Shown here one piece after another: positions 1 through 7,564 of a stretch of DNA of 17,191 nt. The position numbers and the translations under genes were made by a program. The DNA lies in assembly GCA_022545875.1 (NCBI GenBank), contig JAKEIF010000086.1, positions 1 through 17,191 on the forward strand. The letters are read 5' to 3'. The notes beneath the pieces are model-generated. The model was not told where the DNA came from. It saw only the letters and a program-made list of their open reading frames with translations, and did no database searches. Position 1 is the first letter of the stretch; each line of letters begins with the position of its first letter. This stretch comes from Nitrososphaera sp. (GTDB lineage: Archaea > Thermoproteota > Nitrososphaeria > Nitrososphaerales > Nitrososphaeraceae).

Positions 1-423
1 AATCGCCAAGTCACCAAATCCATCCTTATTGAAATCCCCTGTTGCTACTGAATGCCCAAACCAGTCATTTTTTTCTGGGTTATCATCAATATCCGGGCTA
101 TTCTGATGCCATAATTGGTCGTCAGCTGATGTAATCCCAGATGCAGAACCATAAAGTACGTTTACTGCACCAGTGCCTCCAGCGTCAATATCTTCACGTT
201 GTACTCCTATCGCCAAATCATCAAAGCCATCTCCATTAAAGTCACCATATGAATGGCTTGAAGCTCCACCAACGGTTGCAGAGCTGCTGCTTGATCCTAA
301 ATCGGCAGAAGCATCGATTTCCTCAGAAACTGCTGACTGAATCGGCAATGCCGCGGCTATCAACAGAGACCATGCAACAATGCTGATACCAATACCTGTT
401 AACTGGGATTTAGGAGAACTCAA
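1..423 (-). CDS. Secreted FG-GAP repeat (integrin-alpha-like) protein, 3' part outside window
   Basis: The minus-strand frame stays open from a TTG at 423 to the window edge, giving the first 141 residues. An in-frame TAA lies directly upstream (426-424), so TTG 423 is the only sensible start. Residues about 8-30 form a hydrophobic signal-peptide core (TGIGISIVAWSLLIAAALP) followed by an A/S-rich stretch suited to cleavage. Two FG-GAP repeats follow, with calcium-loop motifs DFNGDGFDDLAIG (from about residue 61) and DFNKDGFGDLAIG (from about residue 130), separated by a segment with VNVLYGSASGI. FG-GAP repeats build a beta-propeller that binds Ca2+ in D-x-D/N-x-D-G loops, so this is an exported surface or extracellular protein, possibly for adhesion. 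Ligand and function are unknown. The C-terminus and total repeat number cannot be seen. Confidence 0.85.
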   Translation of the reverse strand, partial: MSSPKSQLTGIGISIVAWSLLIAAALPIQSAVSEEIDASADLGSSSSSATVGGASSHSYGDFNGDGFDDLAIGVQREDIDAGGTGAVNVLYGSASGITSADDQLWHQNSPDIDDNPEKNDWFGHSVATGDFNKDGFGDLAI

Positions 424-445
424 TTATGTCAGGAGCAGAGATATT

Positions 446-454
446 GTATTTAAC
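446..454 (-). promoter_or_regulatory. TATA-like box for the FG-GAP gene
   Basis: On the minus strand the sequence reads GTTAAATAC. Its centre is about 26 bases before TTG 423, the spacing expected for an archaeal TATA box with an essentially leaderless transcript. No Shine-Dalgarno sequence is visible, which fits. Based on position and composition only. Confidence 0.4.
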
Positions 455-616
455 TTGCTAGCGAATAAATTGCGTCTTGTACAGTACCTAGCATACCATT
501 GGTGTGCTGTTGGATCAGAATGACGCGAAAATAATGCTATGCGTGTATCAAGAAGATAGGTGAAGGCGCGCTGCCGCTGCGGTTCTCTTTGGCAAGAACC
601 TCTCAGGCTTCACAGC

Positions 617-841
617 CTACCTCTGGATCCGGTTGCTATTGCAGCTGTCGGCACCTGTCCCGCCGTCCAGTGAATCATTGTTAGTGATACCGTCCTTTGT
701 CCCTAGAGTGTCATTTCCTGAACTTCCAACAAGCGTGTCATCGGCACCGCTTCCAGTGAGTGAGTCATTGCCGGCACCACCGTTGAGGTAATCGTTGCCT
801 GATCCTCCAATCATCGCGTCATTGCCATGACCGCCATAGAT
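617..841 (-). pseudogene. RTX (hemolysin-type calcium-binding) repeat fragment
   Basis: The open frame begins just after a TAG (844-842) and already reads IYGGHGNDAMIGGSGNDYL before and across the first ATG (814), so the repeat array extends upstream of any possible start. It holds about five GGxGxDxLx-type nonapeptides (GGHGNDAMI, GGSGNDYLN, GGAGNDSLT, GSGADDTLV, GSSGNDTLG) and ends LDGGTGADSCNSNRIQR. RTX nonapeptides fold into a Ca2+-binding beta-roll in secreted proteins. With no signal peptide, no N-terminal domain and a stop in front, this is most likely the 3' remnant of a larger secreted RTX protein. A short expressed 65-residue protein from ATG 814 (617-814) cannot be excluded. Confidence 0.6.
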
Positions 842-868
842 CTAGCTTTATCATTGTAAGCCCTTGAC

Positions 869-885
869 AAGTAACATAGTTACTT
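869..885. promoter_or_regulatory. Palindromic candidate operator, copy 1
   Basis: AAGTAAC-ATA-GTTACTT is a perfect 7-bp inverted repeat around a 3-bp spacer. Its core GTAACATAGTTAC (871-883) recurs exactly at 1337-1349 before the next gene. It lies about 120 bp upstream of the winged-helix gene. A dimeric regulator such as that gene's own product could bind here; this is inference. Confidence 0.45.
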
Positions 886-1003
886 CTCCCTTAATGTAGC
901 CCAAGCCAGCAAGTCATTTTAGGAAGGGAGAATATAGCTCTAGCGAATAACATGCCGCGCATTGACAGTTGTTGCTATTTGTCGTTGATCAAGTCCGCAG
1001 TGT

Positions 1004-1327
1004 ATGAATCCGAGAAATTTGGTTAAATTGGTCCACGAATATCGCGACAGAGTCTATATCAGAAAGGACGTGATACTGAAATTGTCAGAATACGGCGAAC
1101 TTAACCAGAGCAAACTGATGAGCTACTGCGGCCTTAACAACATAAAACACAAAGGGATAATCGACGATATGGTAGAGAAAGGCCTCATAGTCAGATTCGA
1201 AGAACCATGGGGTAGCAAGACCATAATCAAATACAAGGTGTCAGAGAAAGGCAGGGCAATATTCCAAGAGATCCTGGAGCCCTATGAAATACTATTTCCA
1301 AGGAGCGAAGGCGACAAGCCATCATGA
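1004..1327 (+). CDS. Winged helix-turn-helix DNA-binding protein (ArnR1-like / HTH_45 type)
   Basis: A 107-residue protein with a single winged-helix fold: a helical part (residues about 17-60, with DVILKLSEYGELNQSKLMSYCGLNNIKHKGIIDDMVEKGLIVRF, in which the second half resembles a recognition helix) and a wing (EEPWGSKTIIKYKVSEKGRAIF). The phrase 'YxVSEKGRxxF' is typical of archaeal small wHTH regulators. No membrane segment or ligand domain is present. ATG 1004 is chosen because an in-frame TGA sits at 986-988. The next gene, same strand, begins 59 bases downstream and encodes a small membrane protein. The same 13-bp palindrome precedes both genes, suggesting the protein may regulate itself and its neighbour. 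The family call is by eye; the target is inferred. Confidence 0.8.
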   Translation: MNPRNLVKLVHEYRDRVYIRKDVILKLSEYGELNQSKLMSYCGLNNIKHKGIIDDMVEKGLIVRFEEPWGSKTIIKYKVSEKGRAIFQEILEPYEILFPRSEGDKPS

Positions 1328-1336
1328 TAACTACAG

Positions 1337-1349
1337 GTAACATAGTTAC
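1337..1349. promoter_or_regulatory. Palindromic candidate operator, copy 2
   Basis: GTAACATAGTTAC, identical to the core of the copy at 871-883. It begins 9 bases after the wHTH stop codon and ends 37 bases before the GTG of the membrane-protein gene, next to an AT-rich TATA-like stretch (CTTATAAT around 1357-1364). A protein bound here would sit at the promoter upstream of TATA. Confidence 0.45.
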
Positions 1350-1386
1350 TACATTTCTTATAATCCGAGAGAGGGGAGTTTAAGCA

Positions 1387-1794
1387 GTGGCAGAACCAAG
1401 CAGGGACAAGAAGCCGACAGAGAACATCTTTAGGATCATGGACGAAATAGTCTACCAGCTCAACAATAGCAAAAGGCTGCTTATCATCATGATAGTAGCC
1501 ACCATCGTAATAGTTCCGGTGACTCACATCGTTACCTTTGCGCTTCTCGGCGATTCGTTTCCAGAAGGCGACTTTCCGCGTGATGGGTTCGGTCCACCAC
1601 GGGGCGGATCCTTTGGCATATCTCAGGTCGTAGTGATCGGAATAGTGCTGCTGTGGATAGGAATCGGAATTAGGCAGTGGTTAGTCCTGTCAAAATGGAC
1701 CAAAAAATACAAGCAGTACAAGGAACTACAGAAGAAAATAGACGAAAAGCTGGATTATGACGACGAAAGCGATCAGGCGAGCAATAAATCATAA
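1387..1794 (+). CDS. Small two-helix membrane protein, partner of the wHTH gene
   Basis: 135 residues starting at GTG 1387, preceded at good spacing by a strong purine-rich Shine-Dalgarno sequence GAGGGGAG (1371-1378). Visible parts: a polar N-terminus (1-30), membrane helix 1 (about 31-54, LLIIMIVATIVIVPVTHIVT), an extracytoplasmic or linker loop rich in F, P, G and D (about 55-76), membrane helix 2 (about 79-101), and a highly charged, probably coiled, C-terminal tail (KKYKQYKELQKKIDEKLDYDDESDQ). I do not recognise a family. The pairing with an upstream wHTH gene and a shared palindrome suggests a membrane sensor or stress gene controlled by that regulator. The stop codon overlaps the 3' end of the convergent HAD gene by 6 bp. 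Confidence 0.75.
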   Translation: MAEPSRDKKPTENIFRIMDEIVYQLNNSKRLLIIMIVATIVIVPVTHIVTFALLGDSFPEGDFPRDGFGPPRGGSFGISQVVVIGIVLLWIGIGIRQWLVLSKWTKKYKQYKELQKKIDEKLDYDDESDQASNKS

Positions 1795-2709
1795 CCTGTT
1801 CTGTATCAGGGCGGGCAGCTGGTTGACAGTCCTTGCGGTGGCGTTGACCTTCAGGCGCCTGAAATTCTCTAGAGTCTTGGCCGGCTGCGGGCTGTAGCCA
1901 TAGATTCCGACGAATGCGATCTCTACCCCCATCTCTTTTTCTGCCCTGCTTGCCATCAAGCGGTCTTCAGCAGAATCACCAGCATAAAGAGCGGTCCTCG
2001 CACGCATAGTCTCCATTGCTTTTCTGATGGCATAAGGGTTGGGCTTTGCATATTCTCTTTTTTCGTCTTCAAGGAATACGCAGGCGTTCAGATCAAAGTA
2101 CTTCATCAAATCCCGTAGTGAGTATTCAGCTGCAAGCCGGCTTCTGCCAGTGACCGTGGCGAGCTTGCCGCCAAAGGTCTTGTGGAGCTTGCGCATCGTA
2201 GAGTCAGTCACAGCGAGAATGTCGTTTTTGATGAGCGGCCTGCCCTTCCAGTATATTGGCTCCAGCTGGTTTTGCTGCTTGAAAAGCTCTGGGCCGTAAA
2301 AGAATTCGTCAAAGGCGCGCGCAAGCATGCTTTCCTTGACAGGCGCAGGATATGCCAAGACGCCTTTCCATTTCTCCGTCCCGTAGGGTGCAAGAAATTT
2401 CTCGACGGAGGCAATGCCGGTTTCGTCTGCGTTCTCTGCGACTTTGAGGAGAAACCTTCTGCCGTCTGCAATGGTTCTAGGCTGGTTTGAAAGCATTGCA
2501 AGTGCTATTGCATAGGTGGTATCAGTGTCGTTGTTAAAGCCTCCAGTCTGCCGGAACCTCAGAATTATTCTGTCAGTCACAAGGCCCCGCAAAGCCCTGC
2601 CAGATACAGCTGACAGGACAAACTCTGTTGTTTTTTTGATTGCAGAGTTGTAGGATTTGCGAATGTCGACAAGGACGCCGTCGATGTCAAATAGACAGCA
2701 GTCGTACAT
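1789..2709 (-). CDS. HAD-superfamily phosphatase, candidate histidinol-phosphatase
   Basis: 306 residues with all four HAD motifs: motif I FDIDGVLVD with nucleophile D8 and acid/base D10, motif II VTGR (T187), motif III AKPNP (K222) and motif IV GDSAED (D245, D249). Residues about 15-160 contain a long helical insertion between motifs I and II, so it is a C1-cap (subfamily IA) enzyme. It is the fourth gene of hisG-hisD-hisC, with its ATG immediately after the hisC stop (no spacer), so it is almost certainly cotranscribed and probably translationally coupled. No other histidinol-phosphatase is visible in this operon and archaeal HAD enzymes can fill that step, so dephosphorylation of L-histidinol-phosphate is the best guess. 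Substrate is inferred from context; other phosphoesters remain possible. Confidence 0.85.
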   Translation of the reverse strand: MYDCCLFDIDGVLVDIRKSYNSAIKKTTEFVLSAVSGRALRGLVTDRIILRFRQTGGFNNDTDTTYAIALAMLSNQPRTIADGRRFLLKVAENADETGIASVEKFLAPYGTEKWKGVLAYPAPVKESMLARAFDEFFYGPELFKQQNQLEPIYWKGRPLIKNDILAVTDSTMRKLHKTFGGKLATVTGRSRLAAEYSLRDLMKYFDLNACVFLEDEKREYAKPNPYAIRKAMETMRARTALYAGDSAEDRLMASRAEKEMGVEIAFVGIYGYSPQPAKTLENFRRLKVNATARTVNQLPALIQNRL

Positions 2710-3777
2710 CTAGCGCAGTGCCCCTTCAACTGTCTGAAGGAACCTGTCGTTAATCTCCGGAGTCCCAATGGTAACTCTCATGCAGCCCTTATGGCCGGCG
2801 ACATTGCCGATCAGCTTTACCACGACGCCTGCCCCTGCCAGTGCCTTTGAAACCAAAGAATAATTGTTCCCGGTTTCAATAAAGGCAACATTTGCGTCAG
2901 ACCTGAACGGCTTGACGCCGCGGATCGCAGCGAGCCTTTCCAAGACTCTGCGTCGTTCCTTTCTGACAATGTCGATTGTCTTTTTCACCTGGTCGGACCG
3001 GGCAAGGACGCCTGAAGCTATCGCAAGCGAAAGAACGCTTATCGGATACGGCGACTGGATCGTCGACCTAAAGATCCTGGCAAGCCTTTCATTTGTTGCC
3101 ATGTAGCCGACCCTTGCCCCGGCCAAGCCGAATGCTTTTGATAAAGTACGCAAAACGACCACGTTGTCGCGCCTTGTCGCCTCAGAAACAAGCGAATAGT
3201 CTGCAAAGTCTACATACGCTTCGTCTATCAACACCAGCTTTCCATCAAGGGCGTCGATGATCTCTGCGACAATCTGCCTGTCAAACTGGTTTCCCGTGGG
3301 ATTGTTGGGCGAGCAGATGTATGCAAGGTCCGACTTGCGTGCGCTTTTCAGAAACGCCTGAGAGTCCAGCTCAAAATCCTTTGTCAGAGGCACTTTGTCG
3401 ACCTTGATGTCGTGCAGCTCGCATCTATTAATAAAGTAAGAAAAGGTCGGCGTAAATACGGTTGCGCGCCTGCTGCCCAGGGTAGAGAGCAAGAGTTCGA
3501 TAATTTGATCTGAGCCGCTGCCAGCGGCGACATATTTTTGATCGATGCCAGCATACCTGCCGAGCTGGACATAGAGCTGGCCCAGCTGATCGAGTGGGTA
3601 CTCACGCAAATCCACCTGCGCGGCTGCTTCCTGAGCAACGTCTTTTACGAATTGGGCATCAAGGGCAAAGTTTTCGTTAGAGTCGAGCTTTATGGCGCCC
3701 TCGATTTTTTCCGGCGGCACATATCGATCGAGCCTTGAGATTCTTCTGATGTTCTCTGAAAGGGCACTCTTTTTCAC
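2710..3777 (-). CDS. hisC: Histidinol-phosphate aminotransferase
   Basis: 355 residues, normal length for the family, a fold-type I PLP aminotransferase that converts imidazole-acetol-phosphate plus glutamate to histidinol-phosphate. Visible hallmarks: LDSNEN (31-36) near the N-terminus, YPLDQLGQL (60-68), the SGSDQII cofactor-phosphate loop (87-93), the CSPNNPTG motif (155-162), IDEAYVDF with the PLP-pyridine Asp at D185, Schiff-base lysine K214 in TLSKAFGLAGARVGY, and a conserved C-terminal Arg in MRVTIG. Its ATG overlaps the hisD stop by 4 bp (ATGA type), which indicates coupled translation. Confidence 0.95.
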   Translation of the reverse strand: MKKSALSENIRRISRLDRYVPPEKIEGAIKLDSNENFALDAQFVKDVAQEAAAQVDLREYPLDQLGQLYVQLGRYAGIDQKYVAAGSGSDQIIELLLSTLGSRRATVFTPTFSYFINRCELHDIKVDKVPLTKDFELDSQAFLKSARKSDLAYICSPNNPTGNQFDRQIVAEIIDALDGKLVLIDEAYVDFADYSLVSEATRRDNVVVLRTLSKAFGLAGARVGYMATNERLARIFRSTIQSPYPISVLSLAIASGVLARSDQVKKTIDIVRKERRRVLERLAAIRGVKPFRSDANVAFIETGNNYSLVSKALAGAGVVVKLIGNVAGHKGCMRVTIGTPEINDRFLQTVEGALR

Positions 3778-5057
3778 TTTTCATCCATCCTTGCCTTTAC
3801 GGCTTCATAGTGATTCGGGAGCCCTTCGGATATTGCGATCTCTCGTATAGGCCCGGCCACATCTATCAGGCCCTCCTTTGTGGCCTTGACCCTGTTGACC
3901 ACCTTGACAAAGTCAAGGACTGAAAGCGAGGCGCGTGATTTGCCAAATCCCAATGTGGGCAGCACGTGATTTGACCCAAGGCAGTAGTCGCTTGCGGATG
4001 ATGGAGTCATAGAGCCAATGAGCACGAGCCCGGCGGATTTGATCTTTTTTGCTGCAGAATCGGCGTTTTTCGTGATGATTTCAATGTGCTCAGGAGCAAA
4101 CTCTTCTGCAAACTCTATGCATGCGGATTCTCGCTTGCAGATGGCGATAAAGCCGTTCTTCTCAAGGCTAGACCTGACAATGTCTGACCTGCTTATTTTT
4201 TCAACAATGGATTGAATCTGAGCCTGCACCTCGGTCGCAAGCTTTCGAGAAGTCGTCACGAGGCCGCAAACCGTATCTGTGCTATGCTCTGCCTGCGAAA
4301 CAAGGTCAAGTGCCACGATGCGAGGGTCGGCCGTCGCATCTGCGTAAACAAGCAGTTCTGTTGGCCCAGCCACCATGTCAGTCGACACCGTCCTTGATGC
4401 AACCAGTTTTGCCGCAGTGACGTACATGCCGCCGGGGCCCACAATCTTGCTTACCGGCTTTATTGATTCTGTGCCGTAGGCAAGAGCCGCAATCCCATGC
4501 GCGCCGCCGACCTTGTAAAATTCGTTGACGCCGCAGATATCCGCCGTAGCTATAGTCAGTGGATCCACGGTCCCGTCCTTTCTTGTCGGTGATATCGCGA
4601 CTATTCTCTTGACGCCTGCCACCTTGGCTGGCACAGCGCACATGACCAGAGTGCTCGGATACCTGGCCTTGCCGCCCGGAACGTAACACCCGACGCTAGA
4701 GACTGCAGTTACGTGGCGTTCTATGCGCACCCCCTCAAATGATACGGCCACTCCTCTGAGCCGCCTCAAAAGTGCCCTCTCGCCTTTCTCGAGTCGCGCT
4801 TTCATTAGCCGGATTGTCTTGGCCTGCTCAAGCGATATGTCCCTGTAGGCATGGTCCACCTCTTGCCTCGTGACTCTCAAGGCCTCCGGCTTGGCACCAT
4901 CAAATTTTTGAGCATAATCCAACAGCGCAGAGTCGCCCCGTTCCGCCACTGCCCGCATTATTTCTCTTGCGCCTTCTACTAAAGTGTCAGAGATGGCAGA
5001 GGTTCTGCGCAGTCCGGCTGCCTCTGCAACAGGATCCGCGACCTCGATTACCTTCAT
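3774..5057 (-). CDS. hisD: Histidinol dehydrogenase
   Basis: 427 residues, a full-length, Zn-dependent, NAD-linked enzyme that oxidises L-histidinol to L-histidine in two steps. Conserved residues are all present by comparison with the E. coli enzyme: Q255 and H258 (SQAEH), catalytic E323-H324 (PEHIEI), zinc-ligand D357 (SDYCLGSNHVLPT) and H416 (GLPNHYEA). The family signature around residues 205-240 (IVGPGG, STDMVAGPTE) is intact. ATG 5057 lies 3 bases after the hisG stop and the 3' end overlaps hisC by 4 bp, so it belongs to the hisG-hisD-hisC-HAD transcript. Confidence 0.96.
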   Translation of the reverse strand: MKVIEVADPVAEAAGLRRTSAISDTLVEGAREIMRAVAERGDSALLDYAQKFDGAKPEALRVTRQEVDHAYRDISLEQAKTIRLMKARLEKGERALLRRLRGVAVSFEGVRIERHVTAVSSVGCYVPGGKARYPSTLVMCAVPAKVAGVKRIVAISPTRKDGTVDPLTIATADICGVNEFYKVGGAHGIAALAYGTESIKPVSKIVGPGGMYVTAAKLVASRTVSTDMVAGPTELLVYADATADPRIVALDLVSQAEHSTDTVCGLVTTSRKLATEVQAQIQSIVEKISRSDIVRSSLEKNGFIAICKRESACIEFAEEFAPEHIEIITKNADSAAKKIKSAGLVLIGSMTPSSASDYCLGSNHVLPTLGFGKSRASLSVLDFVKVVNRVKATKEGLIDVAGPIREIAISEGLPNHYEAVKARMDEK

Positions 5058-5060
5058 GCC

Positions 5061-6038
5061 CTAGGAATATCCGTCCAAGTTTATTTCGTCGAGCGCAAGT
5101 ATCTGCCGCGGCTCTAGAACAACAAGCCCCTGGGCAAGCTTTCTCATCTTGGGTACTACTCTGATGAATTCGTTCTTGTCAATCACGGTGTTCACGCCAA
5201 ACCACCCGTCTTCTGAGAGCGGGCTTATCGTTGGCCGCTTTAGGGCGGGCAGCTCCTTGAGCAGCTTCGGAAGGTTTTCCTTTTTGACGTTAACGAAAAT
5301 GTGGAGCTTTTTCCTACCTTCGACGACGCCCTTTAGCAGCGCGACCATGTCGGCTATCTTTTCTCTTTTTGCTTCGTCCTTGAGCGCCTTCTTGTTTGCC
5401 ACAAGGACTGCAGTGGACTCTGCCACCTTCTCGATTATCTTCAAGTTGTTCTGGGCAAGTGTCGTGCCGGTTTCAGTTATGTCAAATATCGCGTCCACAT
5501 CTTCTGGCGGCTTTGCCTCTGTCGCGCCAAACGATAGGAATATCTCTACTTTCTTGTTCTCGCCTACCCGCAACCAAGGGGTTATTATCATCGGGTCAGC
5601 ATTGCCGTAATGCTTTTTGTAAGACGGGCTGGCCTTGAAGTGAGCCGAGGTCGTTGTGAGGTATTCGGAGGACACCCGGATTGTCTTGCCCTTCTTTGCA
5701 AAATCTGCAATCATTTCATCCAGATTGGAATAAGGAAAACTAGTCGGCACGGCGATCACTTGCTTGACCCTCCCGATTTCCAGGTCAAGCAGAATTTGCA
5801 CATCCGCCTTGGCTTCGAGGATCCAGTCCTTGCCTGTTATTCCGACGTCGTAAAAGCCCTCTTGGACATAAGTGGGAATCTCCTGGGGCCTGAGGATCTT
5901 GGTGTCAATTTCCGGGTCGCTAAGCTTCACTCTGTAGGTTCGGCCACGGCCGCTGACACTCTGCCATGCCTGCTCTAGCAGCTTGAAAGTCACTTCCTCT
6001 ATGCTGCCTTTTGGGACCGCAAATTTCACCGTAGCCAT
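5061..6038 (-). CDS. hisG: ATP phosphoribosyltransferase, long form with HisG_C regulatory domain
   Basis: Catalyses the first step of histidine synthesis, ATP + PRPP to phosphoribosyl-ATP. The 325-residue protein starts at ATG 6038 (MATVKFAVPKGS); the frame is open 25 codons further (to 6113), but that extension is unlike the family and lies across the promoter. Catalytic domain 1-230: GFYDVGITGKDW (61-72) and the PRPP-binding loop DITETGTTL (186-194). Residues about 238-315 form the C-terminal ferredoxin-like domain of the long form (KLHIFVNVKK, ISPLSEDGWFGVNTVI), which in characterised enzymes binds histidine for feedback inhibition, so no HisZ partner is needed. First gene of the his operon. 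Confidence 0.95.
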   Translation of the reverse strand: MATVKFAVPKGSIEEVTFKLLEQAWQSVSGRGRTYRVKLSDPEIDTKILRPQEIPTYVQEGFYDVGITGKDWILEAKADVQILLDLEIGRVKQVIAVPTSFPYSNLDEMIADFAKKGKTIRVSSEYLTTTSAHFKASPSYKKHYGNADPMIITPWLRVGENKKVEIFLSFGATEAKPPEDVDAIFDITETGTTLAQNNLKIIEKVAESTAVLVANKKALKDEAKREKIADMVALLKGVVEGRKKLHIFVNVKKENLPKLLKELPALKRPTISPLSEDGWFGVNTVIDKNEFIRVVPKMRKLAQGLVVLEPRQILALDEINLDGYS

Positions 6039-6070
6039 TATAATGACAGATGAGCAAGATAGTTTAGAGG

Positions 6071-6079
6071 AATATATCA
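6071..6079 (-). promoter_or_regulatory. TATA box of the his operon
   Basis: Minus strand GATATATT centred near 6075, about 37 bases before ATG 6038. Transcription would begin near 6049, leaving a leader of about 10 bases. This supports ATG 6038 rather than the upstream ATG at 6113. The spacer to the divergent gene at 6144 is short, so the element may also serve that gene. Confidence 0.55.
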
Positions 6080-6143
6080 GTTCTGGCAATCTCTCATATT
6101 GGTATGACAGCAAAAGTGATTAGCAAGACGCAGCAAGATTTCC

Positions 6144-7205
6144 TTGACTGTGCTCTTACTTTTCGCAAGATTTCCTTTGCTCTGTGTAGCCGCGGTAGCT
6201 CTGTGGTCTTTATCACCTCCGGCCTCAACTCAGTTAGGCATCGCGTCCGCTGCTGATGACAATATTCGTGTGGATGGCGTCATTGGTTCTTCCGGCTGTA
6301 CAACCATAGGCGGCAATATTGTAATAGATACGATTGATTTTGTTGAGCCGGACAGGAATATTGAACTGTGCAACTATAATGATAGGTATCACTTCAGGAT
6401 CGCATATTTTGAGTCTTGTGTAGGAGCAATCGGCCAGTGGACAGATCCAACAAGCGGATTCACGTACATCTTCTCTTCAGCATGCCAGGCACCTCGGTTC
6501 TTTACAGAAATTAATTGTGTAGACCCAGTCCAAATCATCACAGAAGATAGACCTTACTACGTACTTTTGGACACCAAGAATTCAAGCTGTAACGGGTTTG
6601 ACTTTGATCGGTCAGAAAAAAAGATCAGCATGACTATTGTTGCGACTAGCCTGGAAAATAGAATGAATATTACAATCCCAAGCGAGCTCCTGGGAGGCAA
6701 GTTCACATTAATGATCGACAGAGGAGGCACAGAGGATTTCTCAGTCGATGAGGGTCAGGGATACGCAAAAATCTCATTTTCAAAATTTTGTCCACTTCGA
6801 TGTTCCTACAATGTAGAAATTACTGGCACTGAAGTGACTTCTTCGGAACTTCAGCGATACTCTCCTCCAGACGGCGACGTTCCTTTGATTATGAATGCAA
6901 GGGGCGAAAGAATTCTAGAACTACATGTTGGACAACAAGCCATCGTCTTTGGCAACTTCCATAATCAGAACTTGGTGCAGTCGCAACCCTATACTATGCT
7001 ATTCGAGTTTCGCGACGAGCAAGGAATTACTAACTCCATAGCGTGGCAAAGCGGAGTGGCAGACCCTGACAGCATTTCCACTGTGGGAATTTCCTGGTTG
7101 CCTGAAACTAGAGGTGAACATCAAATGAGAATTCAAATCATTTCTAATTTCGAGGATCCTAGGGTTTTAGCAAACGGCTATTCATACAGCGTAAACGTAT
7201 CATGA
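6144..7205 (+). CDS. Cys-rich secreted protein with PEFG-associated and Ig-like domains
   Basis: 353 residues from TTG 6144 (GTG 6150 is an alternative; an in-frame TGA lies at 6117-6119). Residues about 1-37 look like a signal peptide ending IASAA. The mature part has eight cysteines (52, 76, 92, 114, 125, 149, 216, 220), an even number suited to disulfides in an extracellular protein. Residues about 158-232 (ISMTIVATSLENRMNITIPSELL ... YNVEITGTEV in two parts) resemble the domain that sits before the sorting tail in the 15609-16505 protein. Residues about 245-350 (GQQAIVFGNFHNQ, FRDEQGITNSIAWQ, FEDPRVL) match the protein at 16559-17191. No membrane anchor or sorting tail is seen, so it is probably released or bound to other surface proteins. 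Function unknown. Confidence 0.75.
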   Translation: MTVLLLFARFPLLCVAAVALWSLSPPASTQLGIASAADDNIRVDGVIGSSGCTTIGGNIVIDTIDFVEPDRNIELCNYNDRYHFRIAYFESCVGAIGQWTDPTSGFTYIFSSACQAPRFFTEINCVDPVQIITEDRPYYVLLDTKNSSCNGFDFDRSEKKISMTIVATSLENRMNITIPSELLGGKFTLMIDRGGTEDFSVDEGQGYAKISFSKFCPLRCSYNVEITGTEVTSSELQRYSPPDGDVPLIMNARGERILELHVGQQAIVFGNFHNQNLVQSQPYTMLFEFRDEQGITNSIAWQSGVADPDSISTVGISWLPETRGEHQMRIQIISNFEDPRVLANGYSYSVNVS

Positions 7206-7240
7206 TTGCTAGTCCCAGTGGCAAACAAATGAAGTTATTC

Positions 7241-7564
7241 CTATGCCGCAAAGGACTTCCTATACGGTCCGCGTGTCCTTTTTCGGGTCTTCTCCTCTCC
7301 CATCGTTCTCTTTAGCAGCATTGATTCTGTATCATCAACTTTTTCCTCGCGGTTATCCTTATGGGCAAAATCAGTCTGAGAAACATTGGAATGAACCTCA
7401 CTCGCGTGTTCGGCAAGCGCTGCCTTGTCTTCAAAGAATCTGCCGCACGATTGACACTGCAGCTGTCCGTTAATGTGGACAGCAATTCGATGCTCAGATA
7501 GGTCTTCATAATTTGTCAAGATCATGCCGCAAGTATCACATTTGAGAGGTTCTGAGTACAGCAG
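7241..7564 (-). CDS. C2H2 zinc-finger protein, two fingers, start codon uncertain
   Basis: Two C-x2-C-x12-H-x4-H fingers lie side by side: finger 1 CDTCG...HRIAVH and finger 2 CQSCG...HASEVH. A basic tail follows (TRKRTRGPYRKSFAA). The first ATG in frame (7525) falls inside finger 1 and would remove both of its cysteines (codons at 7540 and 7531), so a 94-residue protein starting there would have a broken finger. The frame is open upstream only to a TAA at 7570-7568 and holds CTG codons at 7564 and 7561 but no ATG, GTG or TTG. An ATG at 7568 sits where a leaderless start would be expected but is in another frame. Either a CTG start or a one-base indel is needed. Such small archaeal C2H2 proteins are presumed nucleic-acid binding; the target is unknown. 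Confidence 0.65.
   Translation of the reverse strand: MLYSEPLKCDTCGMILTNYEDLSEHRIAVHINGQLQCQSCGRFFEDKAALAEHASEVHSNVSQTDFAHKDNREEKVDDTESMLLKRTMGEEKTRKRTRGPYRKSFAA

Noticed and set aside
459..950. Direct repeat TAGCGAATAA at 459-468 and 941-950
   Set aside because: Only 10 bp, AT-rich and not placed alike relative to genes; could be chance. It might mark an old insertion around the RTX fragment, but nothing else supports that.
1282..1527. 81-codon minus-strand frame across the wHTH/membrane-protein junction
   Set aside because: Overlaps two better-supported genes and has no recognisable features.
5149..5978. Several open frames on the plus strand across hisG and hisD
   Set aside because: Shadows of well-supported genes on the opposite strand, with no family resemblance or start signals.
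6103..6240. ATG 6103 frame as the start of the 6144-7205 gene
   Set aside because: It is in a different frame, ends early and would lose the signal peptide.
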